Source of the DNA: Symbiodinium sp. CCMP2592
Lineage: Eukaryota > Sar > Dinophyceae > Suessiales > Symbiodiniaceae
Direction of reading: 5' to 3'
Length of the DNA stretch: 64,000 nt
Assembly: GCA_905221615.1 (NCBI GenBank)
Contig: CAJNDT010003557.1
Span: 977,501 to 1,041,500, forward strand
Below are positions 22,901 through 32,800 of the stretch, piece by piece (the stretch's first letter is position 1; each line of letters begins with the position of its first letter). The position numbers were made by a program, and so were the translations under genes. Below the pieces are notes generated by a model. The model saw only the letters and a list, made by a program, of their open reading frames with translations, was not told the origin of the DNA and searched no databases.

Positions 22901-25683
22901 GACAAGCGCCTTGTGGGTGGCCCCAGTCAGCCTCACATGGAGGTACTGGGTAGGTAGCCTAGGGGTCTGTTGAGGTTTGAGGCTGTTCGTTTCGTAGGGT
23001 TTCAGGTGTAGGCCTTGTGGGTTGCGGACGCAGGCATAGCACTATTGTATCCTGCGTACTAGATAGGGTCTTGCGATTTCGCTTGTTTTCTGGAACTGCC
23101 ATTTCTTCTGGACCCGCCCTCGTGCCATGTTTGCTGTCTGTTGACTTTGCCTTGAGCCCTGAGTCCCGGAGTCGCAGAACCCTGATCACCTGAGCCAATT
23201 CGTTCAGACATTTGTTTGTCTAAAGCTAAAGCAGCTAACGGTTTTCAAGGTAGCGTTTATATAAGGTTTAGGGTTGGCAAAGCTTGCAAAGCTGTCACTT
23301 TCAGGCCCAACAGACCCCATCTTTGCAGACATAACTCCAGGCCCAAGCGGAGCAAGCGCACGCCGCGCAGCGCCGAAAGGTGGCAGAGCGTTGGCAGTGC
23401 GCTCGGACATTTGATCTTAGTGTTTTGAGGAGTTGGGACAGGGCCGTGTAAACCAGCTCCTCTCTTCGTGTATTTGTGAAACCACTTCAACACTTCATTT
23501 TTCCGAAGCTCGAACTCTTGAATCTTGCATGGAGTTTCATTGAACCACGCGAGAGAAGAGCAAACCTCTGATGCCTGTGAATTTGTGATCCGTTGGTTTA
23601 CTGCTTGTTTTTGTTCTCGTTCCTGAGTGTGTAGTTTTAGTGTAGTTGTTGATCCTGCTTTTCTGAGGCAGCAAAGCATCGAGGCACATGCGAACCCAAA
23701 GCCCCTAATGCATCCTGCTCCCTGCATCCCAAAACTTAGCCCTCAAATCCGCCTCATATCCGAAACGTCTTTGAACCCTGCAGACCCCCTGGAAATTGTA
23801 AGCCCTGAGCCCTAAACCTTTGTAAGACCTGCGCTTTACAACACAGAAAAATGCGAAACGCGATTTCTACAACAGAGGAATCGCCAGCAGATGGCCCGCG
23901 AGGATGACCTCGAGGCCTGTTGACAGATGGAAAAATTACTGCCTAGCATTGCCTGGCCGGTTTGCACAGGGCTTCAAGGTGGAGAGTTAAGGCTGTAGGG
24001 TTTCAGGGTGTGCACGGGTTAAGCCATCGCTCTTCTTTAGAGAAAGACTTTGATTTCGAGAATGCGCCGTTCCCCATATTAGTCAAACCATCAGGTTGGG
24101 CGCCGCGGTCCGATGCTGAAGCCTGAGTTTCCCGTTCCGTGCGCTTTGTGGAGGCTCCAGAAGCTTTGGGGTGCACCCTGAAACGCGAACTACCATGACC
24201 TACTTTATTGCAGGATTCTTTGTCAGTCCATCTGCTCGATTGAATTTCAAACTACCCAAGCACATTGCAGCCCTACACAAAAAATCCGAAACCCTAAACC
24301 CAAACACAAGCCTTCCGTCGCAGCTCTTCCTTGAGGTCCCCGCTCCCGTGCGCCTCGCGCGCACGACGCCTTCTCAGCGAGTTGGCCGTCGCAGAGAAAG
24401 GCGGATCCGAATATCCGGCTCGGTGCCAAATGTGGGTTGGGTTTTGCAGAGCTTCTATTCTCGAAATTAAGGATTCCTCAAAGCAGGGTTGTTGCTAGGT
24501 GTCGTTTATCGGGGACCTATGGGGGTTTGGGCTGCTCGGAGTTCCAATCGTTGTCTCGGGTTCCTATTCGACCTATTCCTTTCGCTCAAAGGGTTTAGGG
24601 AAAAACAGTGTTAGAGTTTAAAGTTTAAAGGTTTCAAGGAGTAGGGTTTAGGGTTTTGGGGTAAAACAGGTGTCCACGGTTTTGAGGTGCACAGGCAGCA
24701 GAAAGACTTGCGAGGTTACTAGAGACTTGTGCGCACAGCGGAACGTCCAGTCGACTTCTTCCTGGGGTTTGGGGTTCGGGGTTTGGTAGGTCACAATTTG
24801 AGACAATTTATCATGTCGTTGATGGTCCAAGAGTGTTACTTGTACCGATTCCCTAAGCAATGTTGACCGCCGTTTCCCTAGTACCTACAGTCAGTTTAGG
24901 GTGTCAACAAAGTACCACATGCTAAACGTGCAGCCGAGAGGCCTCAGCGAATCGGCTGCTGCAAAACGAGCTGCTGCCGGCTGGGGCCTCTGTCGTGCAG
25001 CCTGTGTTCATGGTTTGCTGGATGAGGATTCTTGTTGGGCTTAGGGGTTGGCGATGGATGAAGCTTATTGGTTTTGGAGATTTAGGTTTAGAGTTTTGCG
25101 GGTGGGCTGCAACAAGGTCAGCAATTAGGATGAAAGGTACTGAAAGGGCATCAAAGGCCTTTAATCCCGAAGCCCCAAACCCTTGCGGATTCTCAGGCCG
25201 CAATGTGAATCTTACCGGCAAGCAGTCATGCAGCGAGTCGAGTGCAGCAAGGAAGCCCAAGCAAAGGCGTACTGCTTCTCTTTGATGTTGGGGGTTTCGA
25301 GGGTTTTGGCGTGTAGGATTGGATGTTTGGAGCTTAGGGCTTGAGGCATCGTTCCTAGAGGAGAGATGAGGTTTTGGCTGCTGCACTCACACTCGCAAGC
25401 CAATTTGGACCCATACTTCGGCCCAGAATCCGAAGCCGTGGCTGCGGATGTGGAGAAAAAGGGCTGGTCCCCAATGCTAGATCCAAGACTTCAAGAATCT
25501 CAGAAGGCGGGGGTGAGGAACGTCATGAGGCAGGATTTGTATTTTCGCCCGGCTGGGTGTGCCAGGTTCAACATGGCCCATGCTCATGTGCCGCCTGTGA
25601 AGTGTCAGTTGTCTGTTGTAACACCGTTTCAAGTAATCAGTGCATCGCGCAGGACAGCTTGCAGCTTGGGCATGTGGAAGTAA
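10823..25683 (+). CDS. very long multi-exon gene (or tandem row), unknown family
   Basis: Starts with ATG 10823 and a hydrophobic signal-like exon; last open exon ends with TAA 25681-25683. Proposed exons: 10823-10909, 11293-11335, 11490-11544, 11715-11805, 12416-12500, 12711-12745, 13065-13100, 13930-13993, 14511-14586, 14694-14765, 14836-14887, 15402-15449, 15764-15877, 16182-16214, 16358-16422, 16662-16738, 17103-17182, 17435-17495, 17855-17922, 18107-18200, 18405-18437, 18638-18727, 18788-18850, 18945-19076, 19768-19858, 20175-20239, 20507-20570, 21267-21383, 21975-22024, 22359-22489, 22877-22942, 23341-23389, 23847-23923, 24324-24422, 24934-25012, 25234-25286, 25359-25683. In-frame stops after several exons (14000, 16747, 18211, 20572, 21381, 23921) may be true gene ends or only intron read-through past GC or GA donors. 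I recognise no family. Confidence 0.45.
12240..12412 (+). repeat. C-strand telomere-like tract at intron 3' end
   Basis: More than fifteen units of CCCTAAA, CCCCTAAA and near variants (CTAAGCCC, CTAGACTC) directly before the splice acceptor of the exon at 12416. Confidence 0.95.
12416..12500 (+). CDS. exon between opposite telomere-like tracts
   Basis: The clearest case of the locus pattern: about 170 bases of CCCTAAA/CCCCTAAA repeats, TTTCAG, then an 85-base exon encoding KLSPLEVFEKDAWASPELL, then GTTTAGGGCTTAGGGG and more G-strand repeats. Third positions are nearly all G or C. Enters in phase 0 and leaves one base over. Confidence 0.8.
12501..12640 (+). repeat. G-strand telomere-like tract at intron 5' end
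   Basis: Starts with the donor itself, GTTTAGGG, and continues as TTAGGGGTTTAGGG variants for about 140 bases: the complement of the tract that ends the preceding intron. Confidence 0.95.
12711..12745 (+). CDS. 35-base exon
   Basis: Lies between GTTTTTTTCAG-like pyrimidine tract and GTTTAGGGTTTGGG. In the phase left by the previous exon it reads GVGVLELERILA and ends in phase 0. Confidence 0.55.
13738..13928 (+). repeat. C-strand telomere-like tract
   Basis: Nearly 190 bases of CCCCTAAA, CCCCTAAG and CCCTGCAC variants immediately before the exon at 13930. Confidence 0.95.
13930..13993 (+). CDS. exon after a C-strand tract
   Basis: Encodes GKVALEPGELVDMLEENFKK with high third-position GC. 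Either it runs to the TGA at 14000 and ends a gene, or it stops at the AAG|GC donor at 13993, a donor type used in the synthetase gene downstream. The second reading fits the phase of the exon at 14511. Confidence 0.65.
14694..14887 (+). CDS. two exons, 14694-14765 and 14836-14887
   Basis: The first encodes KPIMWMLKVILQPLMEEAGG with high third-position GC and ends with two bases over at GTGAAG. The second starts after GTGAG, is phase-compatible and reads IFFPMHWVRMFCPKSLL up to a GTCAG donor. Function unknown. Confidence 0.5.
15402..15449 (+). CDS. 48-base exon
   Basis: Follows TTTCTTCCTGCAG and ends at GTGAGAGG. Reads VKAALAQSLFPCTWEA, third positions 13 of 16 G or C. A second frame across the same bases stays open to 15506. 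Confidence 0.5.
15764..15877 (+). CDS. exon of the long unknown gene
   Basis: After CCCTAAACCCTAAACCAG. Encodes NASMIHCGIWDWYLRGYANE then VRKHQELEWQEDRTL, strongly GC-biased, and ends at GTGTTCCTTGAGAG. One of the most secure exons here, though not recognised. Confidence 0.8.
16358..16738 (+). CDS. exon pair joined by a GA-donor intron
   Basis: Exon 16358-16422 encodes DPSNYFGGMHVDGKLMLGDS and stops at AGCAG|GACACC. Exon 16662-16738 continues in phase with EAEDIWGISQPNTTRLSCDL. No GT donor fits the phases, so the intron 16423-16661 most likely starts with GA. The second exon either runs to TAG 16747 or leaves at CCG|GACTT towards the exon at 17103, with which it is in phase. Confidence 0.7.
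17103..17182 (+). CDS. exon of the long unknown gene
   Basis: After CCAAACAG. Encodes EAEHARRWLVEHLGAAESSR and ends at GTCAGAGG in phase 0, matching the exon at 17435 (EIGKQTLVLLDPRTR). Confidence 0.6.
17225..17316 (+). mobile_element. family-3 element, left end decayed
   Basis: Right end CATTTCGGAAACTCACATATG is recognisable; the left end is degraded. Confidence 0.65.
17855..18200 (+). CDS. exons 17855-17922 and 18107-about 18200
   Basis: The first encodes TWNVTAFLEHDRPPLGPKWL with 16 of 22 third positions G or C and one base over. The second, in matching phase after CCTCAAG, encodes TVRFVWPERDLKDLKAQPWK and KAPLSMPPGR. It may end at TAA 18211 or at a GA donor just before it. Confidence 0.7.
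18638..19076 (+). CDS. exons 18638-18727, 18788-18850, 18945-19076
   Basis: All phase 0. First: LTDVDSDAVRLSLDARFSAN and HCCDEFLWLL; second, after TTATGTAG: YFIAPLLYAPSCATSFVHAK; third, after TGTCAAG: AATARNFPTGRFEPAGAAQL. The last frame continues to TGA 19074-19076, which may be a real stop. Introns here are short (60 and 94 bases) and lack telomere-like repeats. The 119-residue open frame on the other strand is a shadow. Confidence 0.65.
19980..20160 (+). repeat. C-strand telomere-like tract
   Basis: About 180 bases of CCCTAAA/CCCTAAG/ACTCTAAA variants, ending just before the exon at 20175. Confidence 0.95.
20175..20239 (+). CDS. exon of the long unknown gene
   Basis: After GAGCTGCAG. The frame IGSDEPWCVIYRQADEASNF has 18 of 21 third positions G or C. 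Ends at GTTTCGAAG with one base over, in phase with EAGAGCILKNDTLCAYPC at 20507. Confidence 0.7.
20690..20743 (+). repeat. perfect TTTAGGG array
   Basis: Seven or more uninterrupted TTTAGGG units, the most perfect telomere-type array in the window. It is interstitial: coding sequence lies on both sides. Confidence 0.95.
22877..22942 (+). CDS. exon of the long unknown gene
   Basis: After CCTTTCAACAG and before GTACTGGG. Phase 0 on both sides, encodes AGMSRELRDKRLVGGPSQPH with high third-position GC. Confidence 0.7.
23341..23923 (+). CDS. exon pair 23341-23389 and 23847-23923, coiled-coil end
   Basis: First exon encodes AQAEQAHAAQRRKVAE and ends at GTTGGCAG with one base over. The second, after AACACAG, continues KCETRFLQQRNRQQMAREDD and LEAC then TGA 23921-23923. 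The joined stretch looks like a charged coiled coil, and third positions are nearly all G or C, so this may be a true C-terminus. Confidence 0.65.
24324..25683 (+). CDS. last exons of the long unknown region
   Basis: Exons 24324-24422 (LLSELAVAEKGGSEYPAR), 24934-25012 (REASANRLLQNELLPAGASV), 25234-25286 (RVECSKEAQAKAYCFSL) and 25359-25683 (MRFWLLHSHSQANLDPYF, then LDPRLQESQKAGVRNVMR) join in phase. The last frame runs 108 codons to TAA. The next recognised start, ATG 26797, lies 1.1 kb downstream. Confidence 0.6.
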
Positions 25684-26476
25684 GATCGGGGCTTCGTAAT
25701 ATTCCCCGATATCCCTAGATAGCTATAGTATGTCAACCGTATATGATTGCCCGCAACAATATTCTAATGATTCTGGCTCCTCTATGAAGCCGTGAGTCTG
25801 TTAGACACCAGCTACCGTTGGCAACCCAGGGACTGCAGGGCTCTCTCGCAGGATCCTGGCAAGCCCCGAACATGAAGCGCTGAACCATGCGTCATGTTGG
25901 AAGCTTCATACTTAGAATGCGGTTCTAGGATATGTTATACTATGAGTTTTCCGCTTCTCAGATGAAGGTTTAAGGTCTCGTCTAGGGTTTACACAAGGTT
26001 TGGGTTTGAGAAGCTGGGGTTCAGGATTTGATGTACGAGGCTTTGGCATGAAGGTTATGCTGGAAGGTTAGAGCTGGTGACCTCGCATCTTCTCGGCAAG
26101 CCGCTGCAGCAACGTGCACATTGCAGAGAACCCAACAGCTCACACCAAGCCCGAAGCCGTAATACAGGGGCAAAACTTCCCAATAGTATAGTACACCCCA
26201 CAACCTTATTCTAATTCTCATTGAGAAGGTCCCTATATCAATCCTGAAGCCGCTTAAAGGCCCGAAGCCCTGAACCCACCCTCGACTGAACAGCAGCCCG
26301 AAGTCCCAGAGCCTTTGAAGCCCTGGGCCCGGCCCCGGACACCTGGGTCCTCATGTAGGACCTGATTAAGAAACCTTTGGGGCCTTCTATTAGGGATCCT
26401 TATATGACTATATGAGTCCTACTATTTTGGGGGTTATAGACCCAGGGTTTCGAACTGTAAGCCGGGCTTAGGGTTT

Positions 26477-26560
26477 ACCTAGACCCCCAAAAGTATGTAG
26501 CCTCATAGCCTTTTATGGCTGTTGGGCCATTATTTTACCTGCTCTTAGGGGGGTTTAGGT
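26477..26560 (+). mobile_element. family-1 hairpin element
   Basis: Copy in the spacer upstream of the synthetase start. Confidence 0.85.
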
Positions 26561-26796
26561 AATCTCCAATAAGTTCTGAACCTTGAAGCCCTAACTTCGT
26601 AAACCCTTTACCCCGCTCCTAAACCCAAAACCCTGCACCCTGAACCCTTGCAACCCCTATAAACCCCTGTGAGCCCTATAAACCCTGTTTGCCCTATGAA
26701 GCCTCTAAGCCCTTTAAACCCTATAAGCCCTATAAGCTTTAAGCCATATAAACCCTAGAATCCCTACGCCGACTAGAAGTCCTGCGCTTCGGAGCC

Positions 26797-26855
26797 ATGT
26801 CGGACGCGAAGCGGCCACGGCTTGGGGACCCTCAGGAGGAGCAACTTTCAGATGG
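26797..26855 (+). CDS. synthetase exon, start
   Basis: ATG 26797, MSDAKRPRLGDPQEEQLSDG, nearly all third positions G or C, donor GTTTTAGGG. Basic KRPRL near the start; no signal peptide. Confidence 0.7.
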
Positions 26856-29800
26856 GTTTTAGGGTTCTTGGTTCTGGGTTCTTCGCTTTGGGTTAGGGTT
26901 TACGGTTCTTGGTTTAGGGTTTAGGGTTGATGAATCAGGATTTAGTACAGGCTCACGGGCTGCAGGGCCGGGTAGGCAGAGTTCCAAGTGATTCAACGTT
27001 CTTTCGGGCTGTTTGCTACACTGAAGGAGCTTCTCATGCCTCGCGCGGTCTGCTCGCAAGCTCGCTAACTCAGGGCGAGGCTCTCGTGTGCAACGGGCGG
27101 AGCCCGATTTTCCAGTTCCCAGAGCGGTTTCCCGCACGGCTGCTATCGCAGGACGTATGTCAGCTGGCTCATCGGCTCCTGTCGCAGGACGCAGTGGGGC
27201 ACGGAGGATTGAGTAGGAAAATGCAAACAAAAACACAATGACAATTCGTACTAGCAGCACTAGCATCAACAGTATAGTTCCAACTGGTTCTGTATACTGG
27301 TAGTAGGATGTGAGGGACCTTGGAGCAAGAATAGCGTTTATGAGCAACATATGATGAGAATCTCATGGTCCCAAAGGTGGGATTTCGGTAGGCGGGATAC
27401 AGGATCCCCCGAGGAAGGACACTTAAGTCGTCACGTCCCCACCTACTTCCATCCGAGCTTTGGAACCTTTTGATCCTAAGCCCTAAATCCTGGATCCTAG
27501 ATCCTTCATCCGTAGCCCGAGCCCGGTTAAGCCCTAAGCCGAACCCCTGTGGCAAGATCCTAGATTCCCTTACCCTCATCCAAAGCCTCTCCAAAAAAGA
27601 TCTTAAATTCCCTAACCCTTATACACCGTACCTAAACGCCCCAAAGTAGGTAAAATAATGGCCCAATACCCACAATAGGCTAGTATTCTACATACTTTTG
27701 GGGTCCAGGTATAGCCAACCCCTAAATTTCCCAACCCTTTATCAACCCTATAGCCAACCCCTACTGTGGAGGAGGGAGTCCGGAAGCTCCTTTGCCCTGA
27801 GCTCGTCGAGGATGTCTTGGCTTGCTCGGTCGCGCGAGGCGTGGTCATGTACCCGGAGCCGGAGAAGAAGAGGGAGGCAGGGTTCTAGGGTTTTACGCAT
27901 TTTTCGCTAAGCCCTAAACTCTGAACCCTAAACCCTAAAGTTGAGGATTTTCAGGGTTCAGGGTTTTTGGGGTTTCAGGGGTTTGGGGTTTAGGGGTTCA
28001 GGATGCAGTGCGACTCCCTTATAGTGGGAAGGATTGACGCGAATGTGCAATCATCCTGGTATTGTCAAGCTAAGACGGCATGTTAGCATAGTCACCCGAA
28101 GCCCTTCGCCCAAATCCTACACCTCAAACACAGAAAGGCACGTGCAGTGCCTGTGACGCTGACACCCTGCCCGCTTCCAGCGAGCAGCTTCCGTGCCGCC
28201 GAGGAGCTGGCGCAGCTCGATAAACCTTTGGTGTCAAGCAGAGGGCTTCATACGGTTGTTATAGGTTTATAGCGTTCTAGAGGATTGTTGGGGTCAAGGG
28301 TTCAGAGTTTTGGTGATTAGGATCTAGTGAATCTAGTGTCTACAGGCTACAGGGTTTGGCATCGGTCCATTGTTCGGCTTATTTTGTCAAGTTTGAAATG
28401 GCATCTGCACTTCTCGGCGGAGCATTGAACTTAGCAAGTGAGGCTCTATGCGGGCAGCGGATTCTGCTTTTAAGATCTTGCAGGTGGACCCCTAGACGCT
28501 AAACTCCGTCACAAACACCCCGACCAACGAAGTGCTTCTTATGCACTCTATAGCCTCAAGCCCCCGGTTCCCTGAAGCAAAACACCCCGAACACTGAACC
28601 GAACCCCAAACGCTATTTGTTGTTGTTAGACCATGGGCTTGTTCGCCCACCTAGGGCGGACTTCCATTCCCTCATGGACAAAGTCTGCTGCGCCCTTGCT
28701 GCATTCGGTTGTTCAGGTCCTTGATTTCAGACCTAATGAAATACAAAACATCGAGGATGTTGAATCCTAAGCCCTAGATGCACAAGAGCTTCCCAGTATG
28801 GTAAGGAGCATTCCTACTCAAGATTTGGGATTTACGGGTTTCGGTGTTCAACGCACTCAGGTGACCTAGCATGGCTACGGGAAGCCCTGGCAAAGACGGC
28901 CGCCATGGATTTGATCTGCCGGAAACTGTTGGAGGCATCACCTGTGGGCTTGCAGGCTTAAGGGTTTTCGGTGTAGGGTTTACCGCTGTAGTTAGAGCTT
29001 AGAGGATTCAACGGCCGTTAACCATGCACGCCTAGAGCCCTGGTAAACTGGCCATTCCTATAATCCTCAAACAGGCTAGGCCCCTGCAATGCGTAAAGCC
29101 ACAAGGCCCTGAGCCACAAACCCTGCGCGGATTGTGCTTTCATGCATGTCAAGCCGGCCAAAGGCTGCCTGTTGTCTCACGGATCAGGGATTCTTGCCTT
29201 CTTGCGACTGTTGCTCCGGCCTTTGACTACCGTACCACCCGATGTTCGCGACCACAACCTGAACGTTAAATTCGTGCTTCATTCCATGCTCCAAGCCTTC
29301 ATCCCTGGAAGCTTAATCTTGATCCTCATGCCCTAAAGACAAATCCAAAAGCCCGCAACCCTTGACCGTGTAATAGAGGGGCCTCAAGAATATTTTTCCC
29401 TGTTCCTTAGTATATCCTCATACCATGACATACCCCAGAACACTGTTCTAGTTATTGAGGCCTCTAGAGGACCTGACCTGAAGCCAAAAAGTCATTATCC
29501 GCTAACAACTCCGAACCCTCAACCCTAAACCGTAACGAGGCACGCTGAGACAGGAAACCCCCCAGATACCCAAACGCCCGCATCGAGAGGTTTGCGATCA
29601 GGCGTACAACAGCGAGACTGGCAAGGATTTTCCTGGGTGATGTACTCTTTTGCAGTTCAGGGGTTGGGTTTAGGTTTAGGGTGATTTCAGCATGCTCGGC
29701 GGGTAGCCATGGAAGCTTCATGGCATCAAGGGGTCTTGGAACAGTTGGCGTTGCTGCTTATGCCACGTAATTAGTAGCCCTGCACACCAACGCCCGTACA

Positions 29801-32800
29801 AATCCTTGAACTCTTGACTCTAAACCACTCCCAAACTCTGCACCACATTCCAGGAGCCGAGTGGCGACATCAGGCCCATTTTTCAGCCGGGTCTAGGGCA
29901 TCGGGCTGACGGATTCAAGAGTCTGGCTTTGTTGGGAGTAGCTGGGGTTTGGGTGGTTGATGGGATTCATGGTTTTGGTATTTCCAGGTTCCTATCTTCC
30001 GATGAAGCCACGGAAGCTGCCAGAGGTCTTGGATTGAACGAGCAATAAACCCCTAGTTACCTCCTATCCGACTCCATCCAACTTGGGCGAATGGGGTCAT
30101 AGCTTGGTTTAATTTCAATCACGGGGATTTAGTTGGAACTCCAAAAGCCAAGCATTTTCAACTGCCTCTCGACTCGTGAAGCGCCCTTGTGACTGTTGAA
30201 GGATCACGCATTGCAATCCTCAGACAGCAAAGGAGCATCTGAGCATCTTACACTGCGCTTAAACAGGTCGCGCCCGAGGCTTTTAAATCCAGGATTTCTG
30301 AGTGAACATGTTTTGGGGTTTAGGTCTTCGGGTTTTGGGTTCAGGGTCGAGGGAGTCGGGGTTTGTGCTTGAAGGAGGAGGGCCGGGCAGGACGGCTCAA
30401 TATTAGTTCCTTTTCGGGATCATCTTATAGGATTCTAGATATGAACCCCAAAAAGGAACTGCTATGGAGCCTGTGGGTGCCCATTATGCCCACAGAATTC
30501 AAGAGACCAGGCTCCACATCATGCGCAACGATTTCATGTTCGATCTCCAGCGCGATCCAGATCTTGCGATGGTTCAGATCGAGCTGTCACCTGGCTTGTG
30601 CCTTATTCATGAAACACTCTCAACTCCGATACCCTACCCTAAATGCCCAAACCATAAACAATGAACTCCGGTCCCCTTTATGATCTCTTCCTGCACATCC
30701 CGTCGAAGTCAGGAACATGATGGCCGCCTCCTTCTCCACACATTGCCAAGACCTGACAGAAGCGCAGCGCTACGCGCTGACGATGCTCGGCTGGCTTTGA
30801 GGCAGACCCTATCTAGGCACACCCCAAGCATGTAAACTGGCATCATCGATTCTTGTGTATGGCCTCTCTAACGTCGCTATCAGCATGCAAGTTGAATCAG
30901 TTGAAGTTAGTGACGTAGTTGTTTGCGATCCTCGATGCGCCACGGATCGAAGCAGAAGGCCCTAAACCTCAATACCCGCAACCCTGCTGCTTCAGTGTCA
31001 CAAACCCCAAACCCGAAGGCCTCACACCTAAGCCTCTGAAGACATGAGCCTCACGAATTCCTAAACCCCCCCGAAGTAGGGAAAATAATGGCCCAATACC
31101 CATAAAAAGGCTATTGTTCTACATACTTTTGGGGTCCAGGTTTCGACCCTCAACCCTGGCTCCCGGAACATCTCAATGTGGAACCGTCAACTCCGATCCC
31201 CAAGCTCCGAATACTGAAGCCATACCCCCAGCCCTAGAACCCCTCAACCCAAAACCCCAAGAGCCACACCATAGTTTAATAACACCCCTATAGCATATAG
31301 GTAAAAAAGAATATGCCTAGTCCAATACTTGAAGCGAGGCTCGATCCTCATCATCCTCTTTAAGCCAAACAAGACCCTGACAAAATCCCGGTGCTCATCA
31401 CAACAAAGCGTAAGCACGCTAGCGATTTTGAGACAAGCCCAAGGAAGTTCCTGGGCCTTCATGTCACACACCTTGTAAGCCCCAATGAAGCCTTCTAGAA
31501 TCCTTATGAACACGCCTAAAGAAATCCTAAAAAAGCCCAAGGAAGTTCCTGGGCATTCTAGAGCCGAAGCTCGGCTACGCCCGAGTCGCCGCCGCCTTGG
31601 AGGCGGCGATGCCCAGGAGCCCAGCCGCGGAGAAGGCGCGTCTCTGGGTGTTTTACAGTGAAATTGTACAGTGTTACGGGTGTTATGTTCTTTTGGGCGG
31701 GGGTCGTATAGAGAGCTCTGCGGAGTTTGTAGCATGTGTTGCCCCGATTCAACACCGACTTTTGCGTCCTCAATGCCGCATCCTCTCGAATCAGATTGAA
31801 ATCCTACAGAAACAACAGAGAACCGTCTCCCGAGAACCGTCTCCCTGACCCCTATCATTTTCGTGTAAAGAGCATGGCAGATCCGAATTACCCGTAAACC
31901 TAAACCTTAACCGTTAGTGCTCCTGTGCCGAGATTGCCGAAGCGATGGCCTTGGCGCACGAGGCCTCTCGGGAAGACAAGCAGCGAGGGTCTTGTGCATA
32001 GGTCTGAATAATTGGGAGTCGATGCCCTTTATATGCATAGCTTTCATTCCTAATCATATGGATTACAACAAGATTATGTATAGATAGATATATAAAAATA
32101 ACTATTTCAAGAAACATGTCTATATATATATATATATACATAGAGAGAGGGGGATATAGATAGTCCGAAACCCGAAACCCAACAGCCCCGACGTCCTTGC
32201 CAACTTGATGCGAGGCCTACGACGCGCGGTGGCAGAAAATCGGTCTGGCCAGGGCCGTGCTGTGCCGCGATCGAAGTGAAGATTTAAGCTTCTACATAGG
32301 GTTTAGGGTAGGGTAGAGTTTAGGGTTAAGGGTTAAGGGTATTATACTACTGTAGGCTTTTAAACTTTCGGGGTTTGGAATTTGAGCTCTGGGCTTCAAG
32401 TTGAAAGGCGTGGCTGATGCACGATAGATAATTCAGGTCAGAGGCCCTTGGTTTCCTTGATCAGGTTCCTGCGCTATCGTAGGCTCGAAATGAGCGAACG
32501 CGCGCTAGCTTCGCTAAGGTTCGTGTCTACGGAAGACGAGAAGAACGAGCTGGACCACAGGACCCAAACCTGTGCCATCAGCCACTTAGGCCATGGCGGG
32601 CATTGGGGTTCTCCGGGTTTAAGGTCCTTGTGAGGTACTCATGTCAGTGGTAGTTTGTTGTATCAGGGTTCCTGCCATGGCCCCAACGGTTTAGGCTATG
32701 CCGCCTGTTTCCACGATTGAGCACGCCAACCCCAAACCCAACCTCCCTCAGCCCAACCCCGACATTCCTAGACCCCGAGTAAACCCTTGAAACCTTAAAC

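Noticed and set aside
23257..23727. 156-codon minus-strand frame
   Set aside because: Opposes a + strand exon with much stronger codon bias (23341-23389).
26859..27350. 163-codon minus-strand frame
   Set aside because: Lies opposite the synthetase N-terminal exon and includes translated CCCTAAA repeats (LNPKP-type residues).
28181..28230. Acceptor CTTCCAG at 28180 as exon start
   Set aside because: The conserved V-T-L-T-P-C-P-L-P stretch immediately upstream shows the exon starts earlier, at 28138.
28861..28961. TAA at 28959 as a gene end
   Set aside because: The exon ends at a GT donor at 28944, and family blocks continue downstream.
31244..31858. 204-codon open frame on the minus strand
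   Set aside because: Overlaps a GC-biased + strand synthetase exon (31562-31647) and intron; it is the complement of that bias.
32490..32636. ATG 32490 as the start of a separate gene
   Set aside because: The peptide that follows matches the middle of glutathione synthetase; this Met is internal.
32667..32688. A 22-base exon (FLPWPQR) in phase between synthetase exons
   Set aside because: The GA donor at 32560 joins the conserved blocks without it and in better register with the family.
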